From: Paraspadella gotoi
Taxonomy: Eukaryota; Chaetognatha
Length of the DNA: 64,000 bases
Assembly: GCA_051294375.1 (NCBI GenBank)
Contig: CM119269.1
Location: forward strand, 16,295,010 to 16,359,009
Reading direction: 5' to 3'
Shown: positions 10,557 to 36,989 of the stretch, one piece after another
Numbering within the stretch: position 1 is the first letter of the stretch
Layout of the letters: every line of letters starts with the position of its first letter
The notes under the pieces: generated by a model
The model's database searches: none
What the model saw: only the letters and a program-made list of their open reading frames with translations
What the model was told of the DNA's origin: nothing
Position numbers and translations under genes: made by a program

Positions 10557-13500
10557 GGAAAAACAGTTTTGTTTGACAACGATTTATTTGACACAATTTA
10601 GTCAGACATGTTTCGGCTCATTCATTTAGAGCCTTCATCAGTATTTGACAATTAATATTTTGTCTCTGTTGAATAAGTTTTTTGAGAGAGAGAAAGAGAG
10701 AGAGAGAGAGAGAAATTGAGGGAAAGTTTCCAACAAAGAATAAGGTAAGGGACAGTGGTCAGATCTGAGGACAGCTGAAGGTGAGGAGAGGGGAGAAGTA
10801 AGTCTTTGAAAAATGAAATGAGAGTGGGAGAGAGAGAGAGAGAGAGAGAGCAAAGCAAAAATTTTTTAAACAATACATTTAGCAATGTATAACAGAGATA
10901 AAATGCATGAAATCTAAACATAAACTGAAATTAATGTTAACAATAGAAATAATAATTAGTAGAATAAAGTGAAATTTGAAATAAAAATAAGTGTGAGGAT
11001 AGATAAGTGAAGAAAAGAAAGTAAGTAAAAAAAGAGCTCAAAATGAGCTGGCCCCCCCCCCGCGGGCAAATGAAGGACGTTGACGATAAAGTCGGGTCAT
11101 TGCCTGTCATAGGTTGCGAGGGTATACTTGTAGAGTTTGATATGCTTGGATCCGGAAGAGATCCGCTTGGGAAAATGCCAAGTGCTACTCGTATATCCCT
11201 TTGGCCTGATAAGCCTGCCGACAGCCCTCCTCTCACCTGACGGTGAGGCAGGCAGTTGCCTGTTCATTTTTGAGCTCTTTCTTTTACTTACTTTCACTTT
11301 TCTTCACTTATCTATCCCTCACCACTTATTTTTTATTTCAAATTTCACTTTATTCTACTACCTTATTAATTTCTATTGTTAACATTAATTTCAGTTTATG
11401 TTTAGATTTCATGCATTTTATCTCTGTTGTACATTGCTAAATGTATTGTTTAAAAAATTTTTGCTTTGCTCTCTCTCTCTCTCCCACTCTCATTTCATTT
11501 TTCAAAGACTTACTTCTTCCCTCTCCTCACCTTCAGCTGTCCTCAGATCTGACCACTGTCCCTTACCTTATTCTTTGTTGGAAATCTCCCTCAATTTCTT
11601 CTCTCTCCTCTCTCTTCTCTCTCTCAAAAAACTTACTTCAACAGAGACAAAATATTGATTGTCAAACACTGATGAAGGCTCTAAATGAATGAGCCGAAAC
11701 ATGTCTGACTAAATTGTGTCAAATAAATCGTTGTCAAACAAAACTGTTTTTCCTAATACCTCAAAAACAACGAAAGGAGAGTATATACATAATATTATTA
11801 TTATTAAAATAAAAAATTAAATTTTTTTTGATTTATAATATTTAATATAATTATTATAATTATAAAAATTAATATTTTATTTTAATTTTATATTTTTTAA
11901 TTATACCATGATAAAAAAAATTGTCGCAGTTTAGAAAAATTAGCTAATTTTATTGTAAAATATAATTTTTTAAGCATATATACTTTTTAATATATAGTAC
12001 TACCTTTCTCGGATTGAATAAAAAAATTCATTCTCAACACTATAATTATAATTTATATAATATTTTTATATATTATATAATAATATAAAAAATTTAAAAA
12101 AATATTTTTCTAGCATTTGGGACTCACAAGCAACACTGTGCGACGATTTTGTTTTTAATAAGTTTTTATTGGACTTTTTTTAAATTTTGCATTATATTTG
12201 AGAAAACGCTTTTGAATTAAGCCCGCGCTCTACCTGATTTGAATAGTAAAATCAATACAGTTTCTGTCAATTGTGTTCAAAATTGAAAAAAATGAAGGCT
12301 TGACTATGCAGTTTTCACCTAAAAAACCAGTTCATTTGATTGCTTTATCAAGCAATTAAGATTGCAAGAATTTTAATTTTCCTTTTTTCATCATGTGGAG
12401 AAAACAATAAGGTTTCGGAAACTGTACTGATATGTATGATTTGGTCTTTTTTACTCAAGAGCCAGGCGGTTTTCATGGAATAGGGAAAAAACGGCCTGAC
12501 CAGTGACCAGTCCATTTAAATACCATTTTTGGGCATGATAAAATGAGAATTTTGATCGCGCTCTACCTCCATTGGCTTCCCAAGACGCCAAGCTTTCGAA
12601 ATCTGCCCATATTGACATAATTTGTTTTGGCCTTGACTATGCAGTTTTGAATAGAAGTGAAATATAAAGGAAACTTGATCGGAGCTTCGATTCGAAGATG
12701 CGCATCTCTAATAATATGTTTGAAAAAATTTTATTTTTCATGCATAATCTCAAACGATAACTCATTTCGTTTAAAAACCTGCTGCTCTCGAAGGAAATCC
12801 GAACATTTTTTAAGTTGGCCACCGAGCACAAAAAGAAGCTGAAAGCGTTGACCATTGAAGGCTTTGCGGCAGACGCAGCAGCGCGTTCTTCTCGTTCCGC
12901 AGCATCGACGGCGAGCAACTCGAAGATGAAAGACTTTCCTCTGACGCCGTCGGAACTGTAGATCGTCTGCGACCAAAACTTGCACAGTCGCGCCACCCTC
13001 CGACAGAATTGGGAATAACGAAAAATCCATTTGACGCTTTGGATGGAAAGCGTTAACAGTTTGTCGCGGCCGGCGGAATTCAAAGATTTGGCAAGTTGGA
13101 GGTCCTTCTGCATAAATGAATTTAGAAAATTCGAATAGCTTATGTATGATGTAATCAGTATAAATTTGTTGTAAGCTTTTTATGACCACTTCTGGTTTAT
13201 AAGTATAACACAGCGTCGCTCCTTTCTTTTCCTGTGAGTCACAAACCTTTAACTGTTGCAACTCCACATCCTCAACTCCTTTGTGGGGAAAGACCCGGTT
13301 CTTGACGGGGACCACATCGAAGGAAACTTCTTCAATGGTGAAATGAAGAATGAAAGGGGTATGGCGAATCTCGTCTCTCCGAAACCCCATCTCTTTGATC
13401 AGAATGTCCTCCCAGTCTTCGAGGACCACGGGGCGTTCTACGTCCTCGTTGTAGAAGATGACGACGTCGGCGTCGGCGCTCAAGCATGTGGAGGTGTTCT

Positions 13501-13654
13501 TGGCCACGCCACCCACAAGGCGGCACCTGTCCAATGAATATCTTGAGTTGCGCTTTAGAGCCTCAAAGACCTCGGTTGACTTCTTGGAGGCGAGGTCGAG
13601 CCATTCCCGAGGCGGAGAGATGGACTCGGCGAAATGGCGCAACTTTGATTCCAT
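8156..13654 (-). CDS. 2'-5' oligoadenylate synthase-like nucleotidyltransferase
   Basis: Three exons with matching phases: 13654-13247, 13107-12779, 8741-8156, giving 440 residues. The N-terminal half is a pol-beta-type nucleotidyltransferase: LVGGVAKNTSTC (residues 46-57) in the place of the OAS GS loop, then ADADVVIFYN with Asp61 and Asp63, and VSFDVVP with Asp113, so the three metal-binding acidic residues appear intact. The C-terminal half follows the OAS1_C pattern: ELQQLKKDLQ, RVARLCKFW, SFIFELLAVDAAE, and across the second junction TPLLMNPCNPYQN, the counterpart of the family's P-V-x-LDPADPT stretch. OAS enzymes make 2',5'-linked oligoadenylates, in vertebrates after dsRNA binding. Whether this one senses dsRNA cannot be told. 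Intron 2 is about 4 kb and repeat-filled. It is an OAS1-sized single unit, head-to-head with glycogen synthase. Confidence 0.8.
9236..9490 (-). repeat. dispersed repeat of unknown class, copy A
   Basis: Read on the minus strand it matches 23975-24090, 29095-29215 and 29255-29560: TTTAAAC, ATTCCATC, CCAGCTTAATTACACACTTT, CCCACACACAAAATTTCATT, CCAATCCATCCATCCAATCA, then a run of CGGACAGAC-type repeats and CGAATTATG...CTGATATGAT. It lies in intron 2 of the OAS-like gene. Confidence 0.65.
9593..9645. repeat. (GATA)n microsatellite
   Basis: About 13 uninterrupted GATA units in intron 2 of the OAS-like gene. Confidence 0.9.
9701..9919 (+). CDS. possible small ORF, 72 residues
   Basis: An open frame with its own ATG, a TAA six codons upstream in frame and TAA at the end. 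The product (starting MKKMTTFKILSSIDDVHED, ending LANDIFEKF) has a balanced, amphipathic composition rather than low complexity. It lies antisense inside an intron of the OAS-like gene, with no recognisable family, signal peptide or splice partners. It may be a chance ORF or a retro-fragment. Confidence 0.2.
   Translation: MKKMTTFKILSSIDDVHEDILYVKKCALEFPSTFIEVSMDLKKTPVTGLNEIIKAMNETRTKELANDIFEKF
10605..10641 (-). ncRNA. hammerhead ribozyme motif, left arm
   Basis: On the minus strand: CTGATGA, an extra A, stem II GGCTC with loop TAAATGAAT and GAGCC, then GAAAC and ATGTC. It is identical to the motif of the right arm. The one-nucleotide addition next to stem II departs from the textbook core, and stem III is at most a very short ACATGT palindrome, as in minimal hammerheads proposed to act as dimers. 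Confidence 0.7.
11669..11705 (+). ncRNA. hammerhead ribozyme motif, right arm
   Basis: Plus-strand copy of the same core as the left arm: CTGATGA at 11669-11675, GAAAC at 11696-11700, ATGTC at 11701-11705. The OAS-like gene is transcribed on the minus strand, so in its pre-mRNA only the left-arm motif has the ribozyme sense; the right arm would be its complement. Confidence 0.7.
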
Positions 13655-15087
13655 GATGAGCGAAGTTGATAAGAAAAATGGCTCTGAGAATGAGACGAGG
13701 AATTTTCAGTTAAAAAATAAATCATACCTACGTTTATTTTTGGTATGTAAAACAGACAAATCTAGCAATTTTCAACTTGTGATATTTTGCTAAACACATT
13801 GGAAACTAAAATTCAATGTTGGTAATCGTTAAAAATATATAAGGGACAGCTGATTCAACCAAATCGATGTATTTTGTAAAAGGGAAAAGAAAAAAAAACT
13901 TGAAGAAAAAATTATTCGACGAAGACGATGAATTAAACGAAGTATTCACAATTATCTGTAAATTTCTCATCAATGAATTTCGGTCCTCGATCTTAAGCAT
14001 TTTCTGGGAAATGCTGAATGACTTTTGAGTGGTCAACGTTATATCATAAGCGGGAGAATCGACTAATGAGAAAAGTGATGTGGCGGAAATGTGAATCTGA
14101 TTGGTCAGTGACTCAGTTCAGCGTACGAAAGACGTTTCGACCTTGAACCGGCAAGTGTTCACTTGTTGATTCGAATTAATTACTTCTTTCATAACGCACA
14201 CTCTAGTGTTTATTCCGAAAAGTTTTTATTCACCCTTTGTTTTAGTATATCACTTTCCTTGAAATATTACTTTTTATAGGGGGTACAACATGCATAAATA
14301 TGTTTATATATAAGTAAATACATAAATACTGCATCTTCTAAATTGACGCTTTGCATTATAATTTTCTACAAAATACATATAGCTTTTTTTCCAATTTAAT
14401 TTCTCTCGAAAAAACACTTTAAAATTTGTTATTCAAAACATCAAAGGCAATTTCAACGATGTTAATAATTTCGTCTTTAGTCGTGAAGAATCTACTTTTG
14501 CTTTCGGTTCAAACTATCACTCTTCGTTACACTCGACGAAAGAGAGAGAGAGATCCTATTCACCGTATTTAAATTTAAAAAGAAAAAGTTCGAGTAAAGA
14601 AAAACCAGTTCAAAATCAAGATCGAACGTTTTGGCCAATAGAAATTCTCTAAACTTTTTCCTAGACCAATGAGGATTCACCTCGACCAATCGCGTCGCAA
14701 AAACGAAAGAGTGCATATTTACTTGTTTTTCAACCGAGATAAAATATTGGTCGGTCGATTATCAGGGAGAGAAATTAAAGGAGCTGCTAATAACTCCCGA
14801 TGCTGTGGCGTGTTGTGGTCCGAAGTGGTTTTTTTCGCCGGGACGGAGGGAGCAACAATAAAAATAATAATAAACGCAAAAAGTCGTTAAAAAACTCAAC
14901 CGAATCGTCTGGGGAATCTGCAGCATCATCTCACCCATCGACAAGTGAGCTACATCACTTTTTTTTCGAGTGGTAAAAAAAAAAATAATCTGATGGGACT
15001 CAAAAACAATTTAAAGGAAAATTTACGCAGAAAACTAATATAAAAATACGACCCCAACGACATTAAAAAAAAAAGACATCAACGACG
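13655..15087. promoter_or_regulatory. divergent intergenic region (OAS-like / glycogen synthase)
   Basis: 1.43 kb between two start codons pointing away from each other. It must contain both promoters, but no TATA box or initiator can be assigned. The 100 bases before the glycogen synthase ATG (AACGACG ATG GCG) are A-rich leader. Nothing else is visible. Confidence 0.5.
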
Positions 15088-18000
15088 ATGGCGAAGCGAC
15101 CTTCGCGCCTCTCACAATCGCTCTACACGGCGTTGGACTCTAGCGGCGCCACTGGCGCTGGCGGCGGCTCTGATCGCGGTTTGTCGGCGGCGCGGCGCAA
15201 CGCCTGGCATTTCGAGTGCGCCTGGGAGGTGGCCAACAAAGTCGGGGGCATCTACACGGTCATCCGATCCAAAGCCGGTATTGCGGAGAGGAAGCGTGGG
15301 AGAAGGGAAGAGAGAAATGGGGTCAAAATGTAAATATGGACAGAGAATAAATAAGGATGGTCCGAAGAGGAAAAACGTAACATTGAATATCATTGAAATG
15401 TTATTGAATTGGAAATTGAAAAGGAGCGAAGTAGGGTTTAACCAATAACCCAAAAAAGCCTGTCAAAAGCCAGGGGCGACATAACTTATTTGTTCATATA
15501 TCCTGAACCCCTCAGCCGTGACCATGGAAGAGCTCGGCGAGCAGTATTGTCTTTTGGGTCCCTACAGCGATCTATCTGTCAAGACAGAAGTGGAAGAGAT
15601 GGAACCGTTGTCCTCTGGACAAAGCAGGTGACATTTCGTAACAATCATCATTTGTACTACAAAAATTTAAGAAACATCCGGGTATTCCGGGTAACCTAAA
15701 TTAATTTTTCTCAGTACACTATTGAGCAATATTCAAACAGAATTTTGCTTTAACGAGTAAGATATGAATTTTTATACTCATAAAATGTATTTTTGGAGTC
15801 TTGATTAATTAGGACATCATCGGTTACAACTAACCGACATCTCGAAAAGTTCAGCGGGGTGTAGTGGAAAATTAAATTAGGTCGGAGATAAAGTCATTCG
15901 ATCTTTAAAAACAAGTTTTAGCGACTGTACATATTTTGACCTGTTTTTTTCAGACCATTGATACCGATTGATATTAAATACATATTACGTAATCGAAACG
16001 ATGACTTAATTATTATATATTTTAGAAAATATAATAGCATACTTTAGTAAACTAAAGATACAGTTGTAAACACAATTTTTTCTCTTAGTTGCTCTGTAGG
16101 CTTGATACATTAGGCCCGTCGATTATATCAACATATTTTTTCTTGGAGGCCAGAACCTAGAACCATTCGGATAAAAAATGCTGCGTTACTAAACTTTATT
16201 GGCTATTTAAAGTCATTTTATTTCTATTGAAAAATGTTGTCACCTTTTGACTTTTTGGGATGTTCTTTTGTTGCAGATTCCTCAAACGAGCGATCGATTC
16301 GATGAGATCTCGAGGAATCAAAATTTCGTACGGACGATGGCTAATAGATGGATATCCCCAGGTCAATACTGCTTATTAAGATCTTTGTTATTATTCAATA
16401 TTGAAACTATTAACAGCATTATGTGGAAGTACAAAAACAAAAACAACAACAGGCAACTTGGACCTTATGTAATATATCTGTCTCTTTCTCTCTCTCTCCT
16501 TCCCTCCCTAAGCTCCCTCTCTTCCCCCCTCTCTCTCTCCCACTCCCCAACTGATTTCACGACTCATCTTCTTACGTTTTTCCAATTTTCCAATGGCTAG
16601 AAGTAGCACTCGGTCTAAAACAGGCCGTGTCCACAATCAACGAAAATAAAAATCAGGGATAATCACAACAAAATAAAATTCAGGTCGTCCTTTTCGACGT
16701 GGACTCCGCCGCGTGGGCGGAAGGAGAAGCCAAAGGCGAATTGTGGGAAAAGGCGCGAATCGGGATTCCCTCTCATGTGAGATTAATCATTAAATCAATC
16801 ATTATATCAATAAACCAATACATCAAAATAATAATAATCCATAAATCAACCCCGTAACGAGCATGCAATCGTCGGAAACAGAATTATATTTATATATTTT
16901 TTCTATCTAGCTACCAAGTATTATTGATTAAAATTCAACTCGATCTTTAATAAACACATTAACAATATTTATACCGGACATCTGTTAGTTTGTAACCTGT
17001 TCCGCCTCTCCCTTCACCCTTTTCCTCTCAGGACCGTGAAGCGGCCAAGTCGGTCGTCTTCGGTTTCCTCGTCGCCTGGTTCGTCGGCGAGTTCCGTCAC
17101 CAACTCTCGCTCGAGCACCAGTCGTCGTCTTCGCCCTCCCTTCGCGGTCCGCCACGACCTAAGGTGCAGGCGCACTTTCACGAGTGGCAGGCGGGCGTAG
17201 GACTGATCCTCTGCCGCCTACGCCATCTAGACGTCAGCACCATGTTCACCACTCACGCCACTCTGCTCGGGCGCCATCTTTGCGCCGGAGCAGTCGATTT
17301 TTACAACAATTTGCAGGTACATATTAAAATTATATAGATTAATTGCTTCTAATTGATTGATTGATTCTTTTGATTCTTTTGTTTTCCCTCCCAGCATTTC
17401 GACGCCGACCGCGAGGCGTCCAACCGCGGCATCTTCCACCGCTATTGCATCGAGCGCGCCTCGGTGCACCTGGCCCACGTCTTCACCACGGTCTCGCAGG
17501 TGACGGGTCTCGAGGCGCAGCACTTGCTCGGTCGTGCCCCCGACGTCGTCACGCCCAACGGGCTCGCCGTCAAGAAGTTCGCCGCCCTTCACGAGTTTCA
17601 GAACCTCCACGCTTTGGCCAAAGGTTGGAATATGACAATCGGGAGAATCAAGGAATATCAAAATGATGAATTTAAAAGTACAAAATCGTTTGGAATAGTT
17701 CTAATCAATTAATTAATTAAATTGATTAAATTGATATAATTAATGAATATTTAATTAATTAGTTTCAATAACTTCATTAATTAACTTACCCACAACTTTC
17801 CTACCCCCACCTATCCCTCAGGCAAGATCCACGACTTCGTCCGCGGTCATTTCTACGGTCACTACGACTTCGATCTGGACAAGACGCTCTACTTCTTCAT
17901 CGCCGGTCGCTACGAGTTTTCCAACAAAGGTTGAAAAAGATGCGCCCGACAGACAGACGGACCAGACCTGTAAACGGACCGACCGACCAACCTCTTTGTG

Positions 18001-19551
18001 TCTTACCAGGTCGCGGTTTGCATTAAAAACTAATCGGTTCGCCATTCACTTTTTTTATAAAAGGGGCCGATCTCTTCATCGAGTCGCTCGCCAGGCTCAA
18101 CCACAGTCTTCAACGAGTCGGATCCGACGTCACTGTGGTTGCCTTCATCATCATGCCCACAAAGACGAACAACTTCAACGTGGAATCGTTGAGAGGTGAG
18201 AGGATGGTGTTTGGTCAATGAAGCTTTTTCTGTTATTTATTTCGTTGTAATCTTATCCAATGTTCAGTGTTCCATATTCATGAAGTCTAATTAAATTCAT
18301 ATTCTGCAATTTTCGCAGGCCAAGCCATATCCAAACAACTCCGCATGACCGTCGACGAGGTTCAGCGGGATATCGGCAACCGCCTGTTCGAACTTTGCCT
18401 CCGCGGTCGCGTCCCCACGGGCGCCGACATCGTCTTCAAAGAAGACGTCGTCAAACTCAAGCGATGCACCTTCTCCGTCTCTCGCGACGCCCTCCCGCCC
18501 GTCTGCACCCACAACGTGCTCAACGACGCCGACGACGAGGTTTTGGGGGCGATCAGGCGGTGTTGCCTCTTCAACAAGCGCGAGGACCGCGTCAAGGTCG
18601 TCTTCCATCCGGAGTTCCTCAACTCGACCAACCCGCTCTTCGCCATTGACTACGAAGAGTTCGCCAGGGGATGCCATTTGGGGGTAAGGGGGAGTTCTTT
18701 GGGGGGGAGGGCTTGTTAGATCTCTGAGGTGGTGTTATGGAATGATGTGGAGATGAATGGGAGTTTTGGGAGGTTATATGCAGGAATTATTTTATATTTC
18801 AACCTGCTAAAGAGTGTTTTTAAGAGGTAAGGATTCCATTCGCTTTTCTTTTGTTCCCCCTTCCGTCCCCTTTCTTGGACAACAGGTCTTCCCCTCCTAC
18901 TACGAACCCTGGGGCTACACCCCCGCAGAATGCACCGTCATGGGTATCCCCTCCGTGTCGACGAACCTCTCGGGCTTCGGATGCTTTATGGCGGAGCACG
19001 TCGCCGACCCTCTCTCCTACGGCATCTACCTGGTGGACCGACGCAGCAAGTCCCCGGAAGAGTCTGTCCAGCAGCTCGAGCGCTACATGTTCGAGTTTTG
19101 CGGCCTCACGCGCCGGCAGCGGATCATCCAGCGCAACCGGACGGAGCGCTTGAGCGATCTCCTCGACTGGAAGAACCTGGGAGGCTATTATCGGCGGGCG
19201 AGGGCGTTGGCGCTGGATAAGGCTTTCGGCGGGGAGTTGGGGGAGGCGGTGGAGGAAGGGGAGGAGGGGCTCGAAGAAGAGTTGGACGTGTTGGTCCCGA
19301 GGCCGATGTCGGCGCCGGCGTCTAGATCCGTGTCGCCGACGAGGGAGTTGGAGGAGGAAGAGGAAGAGGAAAACGACGAGTTGGAGGTGGAGACGATGGG
19401 AGGAGGTGGTGGCGGTGAGATGATGGAGGGAGTGGGGGAGGAAAAGAAGGAAGAGAGAGAAGCGACGAATGTGGCGAAGAAGAGAAGGCAAGGAAAAACT
19501 GAAAAAGACAACGGCCATGAGATAGAAAATGACAATGATAATAACGATTGA
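15088..19551 (+). CDS. GYS: glycogen [starch] synthase (GT3 family)
   Basis: Ten exons, all phases consistent: 15088-15277, 15516-15627, 16277-16361, 16684-16776, 17032-17316, 17395-17623, 17822-17929, 18064-18195, 18319-18683, 18886-19551; 754 residues (human GYS1 has 737). The cytosolic enzyme transfers glucose from UDP-glucose onto growing alpha-1,4-glucan. Landmarks: [11 protein letters not shown] (residues 49-59, donor-binding KVGG), [35 protein letters not shown], and the catalytic E-x7-E in [11 protein letters not shown] (Glu540 and Glu548) followed by [10 protein letters not shown]. The arginine cluster for glucose-6-phosphate activation and phospho-control is present as [14 protein letters not shown]. 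The C-tail has a Ser-rich [14 protein letters not shown], resembling the regulatory phosphorylation sites, then an unusual Glu-, Gly- and Asn/Asp-rich extension. One isoform is seen. No frame breaks. Confidence 0.97.
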
Positions 19552-20785
19552 CACGTCGATCATGAACGAACGGAGACTGCTTACAATTTAGATAGCACAA
19601 TCCTTGCGGAAATTATTTTTTTTTTTATTGCCACAAGCGATCATTTTTTTTCGAGGTTTATTGATTTGAGACCAGTTACAAATTATTAATACATGTAGAG
19701 TTGAATTGCGTTTTTTCTTTGTTGACTAAATTTTGGATTTCATTTTTTTTTTTCCCTTGGGCTTGCAGTAACGTAAATAATTAAATTAGAAATTAGATAG
19801 TCATCGCCTCACTTCTCTTTAACACGGCTATAGCTATCTGTAAACGTCAGGCGGGGTCGCGAATTTGTCTTCCTTTCTTTTGATGGAATAATAATAATAA
19901 CCGGGCGGGGAAGAAATAAGTCAAAAGGTGGGCCTGTGGGTTGGAGAAATTCGATTTAGTTGAATTGTTTTAATTAAATCATTTTGGCACCGGTAATGAT
20001 TTTTTTTTCTCTCTTAGACTCTCTTGCTCTAAGTTAGAGCAAGCTATAATCATAATTTAAGAAGTGAAATTCGAAAATCTTTTGTTTTTATCGGGCAAAA
20101 CCTGTTCCTTCAAAATATACGGCGAAGCTCGATCGGGAGACCTAATGATTTGTTACGCAACTGGTTTCCGGAATGATTTCTATTACTAAGTGCCGCTCGG
20201 GGCGAGGGCGGCCGTTTGGGATGAAGCCCTGCCTAAAGGGTGTGCCCCAGTTGGACGAGATTGGACGATGTGGACGAGTTTTCAGATGAAAGCTTTTCAT
20301 ATTAGGTTAACGGTTTAACAATAATAATGACTAAATTATGATCCAAAATTCCAGTCAACTCTGATTTAAATTTAAGCAATAAAAGCGGCAAAACTCTACT
20401 GGTTTCGTCGGCTTGGCAAGAGAGAGAGATTATTATGGATATTTTTGGGATTTTCTCAGGTCAGGCCAGTTCCCGACGAAGGAGCAGGTTAGGGGCGTGG
20501 GCCCTTCGCCGCTTATCTGTAGGGGCGGCGAGAGCTTGAAAAAGGACGAGGATAGTGACTCTCCGCAACAGGACACCCGTCCCTTCTTCGTAGACATCGC
20601 AGTCCGCATTGAAACTCTGTGCTTAACAACTTCTGATCGCATCTTCCGCAGACGTCGATTCTTTTTCGATCTTTGAGACTTGGCACGCGAAGAGCGAAGA
20701 GCGAGACTCCTTATTTACTTTTCTTTTTGAATTTATAAATGACAACAAAAGTTTTTTAGTGCCGGACAACTAGACAATGAAAACG

Positions 20786-20857
<72 letters not shown>

Positions 20858-21233
20858 CATGTGTCTTTATTCGCGCTCCGCCTTTAGTAAAGCCACGTCA
20901 TTTCACTTTATATGACACGACGCAACGTTGGTTGGAAAGTCATTATGCCGAATTTCATTTTCGTGGAGATTCGACCCTTTTAACCTTTTATCATATTTAA
21001 CATTTACCGATTTTATTAGTAAACTGGACGTCAAGAAATTGTTTTTGTACTTTTATTTTCATTCAAAAACCAAAATAAAATTTTTGATTAAATGTAACAA
21101 TAAACAATTGAAATAAAATTTTTTTAGAGGTAAAAGACCTTTGTGATCGTATGTGTAGTTTTAAACATTTTTAGCGATTTTCTCAGGTTAGAAAAAATAT
21201 TAAAAATTTATAGAATTAAATTAATCGTTAAAA
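19552..21233. other. intergenic, glycogen synthase to TXNDC5-like gene
   Basis: 1.7 kb holding the glycogen synthase 3' region and the upstream region of the thioredoxin-domain gene. A (CT)n microsatellite lies at 20788-20857. A moderately GC-rich patch at 20150-20690 has no convincing reading frame. Confidence 0.5.
20788..20857. repeat. (CT)n microsatellite
   Basis: About 70 bases of CT repeat with two interruptions, upstream of the TXNDC5-like gene. Confidence 0.9.
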
Positions 21234-35625
<14,392 letters not shown>

Positions 35626-36024
35626 TTCCCTCTATCGTGAAGACGTGGAAGTAAAAGAGACGATGGGAATGGACTTCGCGAAAGAACGGGCAAAATGGTG
35701 AACAAATAACATTCATTAATTAGTATGTATACATTGACAGTATATATCTCGATAAGGGAAACGATTCATTTGTCATGCGAAAGTTTTTTATTTTTTTATT
35801 GCAGTCATTATAAATTTTGTTTCAGTTGAAGCAAACCACATGAAAAATTGTTAATCTGTACATACTAGGAGAACAAAAGATAAACTTTTAAAGCTGATGG
35901 TTATTTGTTGCGAGATCGAAGTAAAATTGTAAGTAAGCGTCCATGTGGGACTGAGACAAAGAGTTAATTTCCAAATTCCGGATGGACAAAAACAAAAGAC
36001 GAAAAGAAAGACGGGCGTTTTGAT
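35626..36024. other. tail-to-tail spacer
   Basis: 399 bases between the stop codons of the TXNDC5-like gene and the unidentified minus-strand gene. It must contain both 3' ends; nothing more specific is visible. Confidence 0.5.
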
Positions 36025-36942
36025 TCAGTCAAGGGTCTTGATCCAGGGCAGCCTGTCCACTCTGGCCGCGTCCGGCCACACGAAGCGATCCGCGACTTCA
36101 GTGAGAGGAATCTTCCAGTTTTGCGGCATTTGCGGTCGACCGGAGGTTTGGAGGTTGGCCGGCGCGTTGATTGTGAAGGGGCTGTGGAAGAGGGGGGGCG
36201 GATAAAATGGGGGTTGGAATGATTGAGATATAAATGAAAGGAAACTAAACTTTAAATGTGTTTCTCTCATTGTTTAAAGTGTAGATTATTATGTAGTTTG
36301 GAGGCATGGTAAGTTCATTTATGTTTACACAACTTTTTTCAATTATCTTCGTCTATTTCGATTCGTGATTCTTTTTAAACTTACCGACGCTCATGGTCAC
36401 TTCCCAATCTCACCTAGCGTCATCGGGCAACGGTTGTCCTCGATATCTGTCCGCCGATTCTGTCAAGAAGCTGCGATTCGCCTCCGCCATTTTCTGCGCC
36501 ACGCCTTGAGTCGCTCGCTGCGTCACGAGATAGAGACGCGGGTCCTCTGGCGACGCGTAACGCGATTCCGAAAATTCTGAGTAATTAAAAATGCGTTTTT
36601 ACTATGTCCACAAATTTTTCGAGAATTAAACCACACAAAAAAAATCTTAAAAGCATAAAGATCGAGCCGCTTTCGATAGTAACCAAATATTGATGCGATG
36701 ATAACCAAATATTGATGCGATGATAACCAAATATTGACGCGATGATAACCAATAATTGATGCGATGATAACAAAATGACTGATGTGATGATAATCAAATG
36801 ATTGATGCGATGATAGTCATTCATTGATATGATGATAATCATTCATTGATACGATGATAGTCATTCATTGATGCGATGATAGTGATTCATTGACGCGCTG
36901 AATCATTCATCGTAAATAAAACAAACAAATGCGTGTATGAGT

Positions 36943-36989
<47 letters not shown>

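Larger units (their letters stand above)
10553..11757. mobile_element. 1.2-kb fold-back element with a hammerhead-ribozyme motif in each arm
   Basis: Two inverted arms of about 490 bases (10553-11047 and 11262-11757) around a unique centre of about 215 bases. Outer ends match as complements (GGAAAAACAGTTTTGTTTGAC, arm tips); inner parts also match, including a GA/CT tract and the stretch GGATAGATAAGTGAAGAAAA. Each arm carries CTGATGA, stem II GGCTC/GAGCC, GAAAC, ATGTC: minus strand 10641-10605, plus strand 11669-11705. No transposase or reverse transcriptase is encoded, so it is non-autonomous. By its motif it belongs with the hammerhead-containing repeats associated with Penelope-like retroelements; the fold-back arrangement may be two copies inserted head to head. 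Confidence 0.8.

Noticed and set aside
10637-11692. Several Ser/Leu-rich open frames in the fold-back arms.
   Set aside because: They are mirrored in both inverted arms, driven by the GA/CT tract, and lack any domain.
18820-19563. Long antisense open frame over the last glycogen synthase exon.
   Set aside because: It is a shadow of the GC-rich, Glu-rich coding exon, with no independent start context or domain.
36670-36905. CRISPR array (regular repeats).
   Set aside because: Units are contiguous and diverging with no unique spacers. It is a eukaryotic minisatellite inside an intron.
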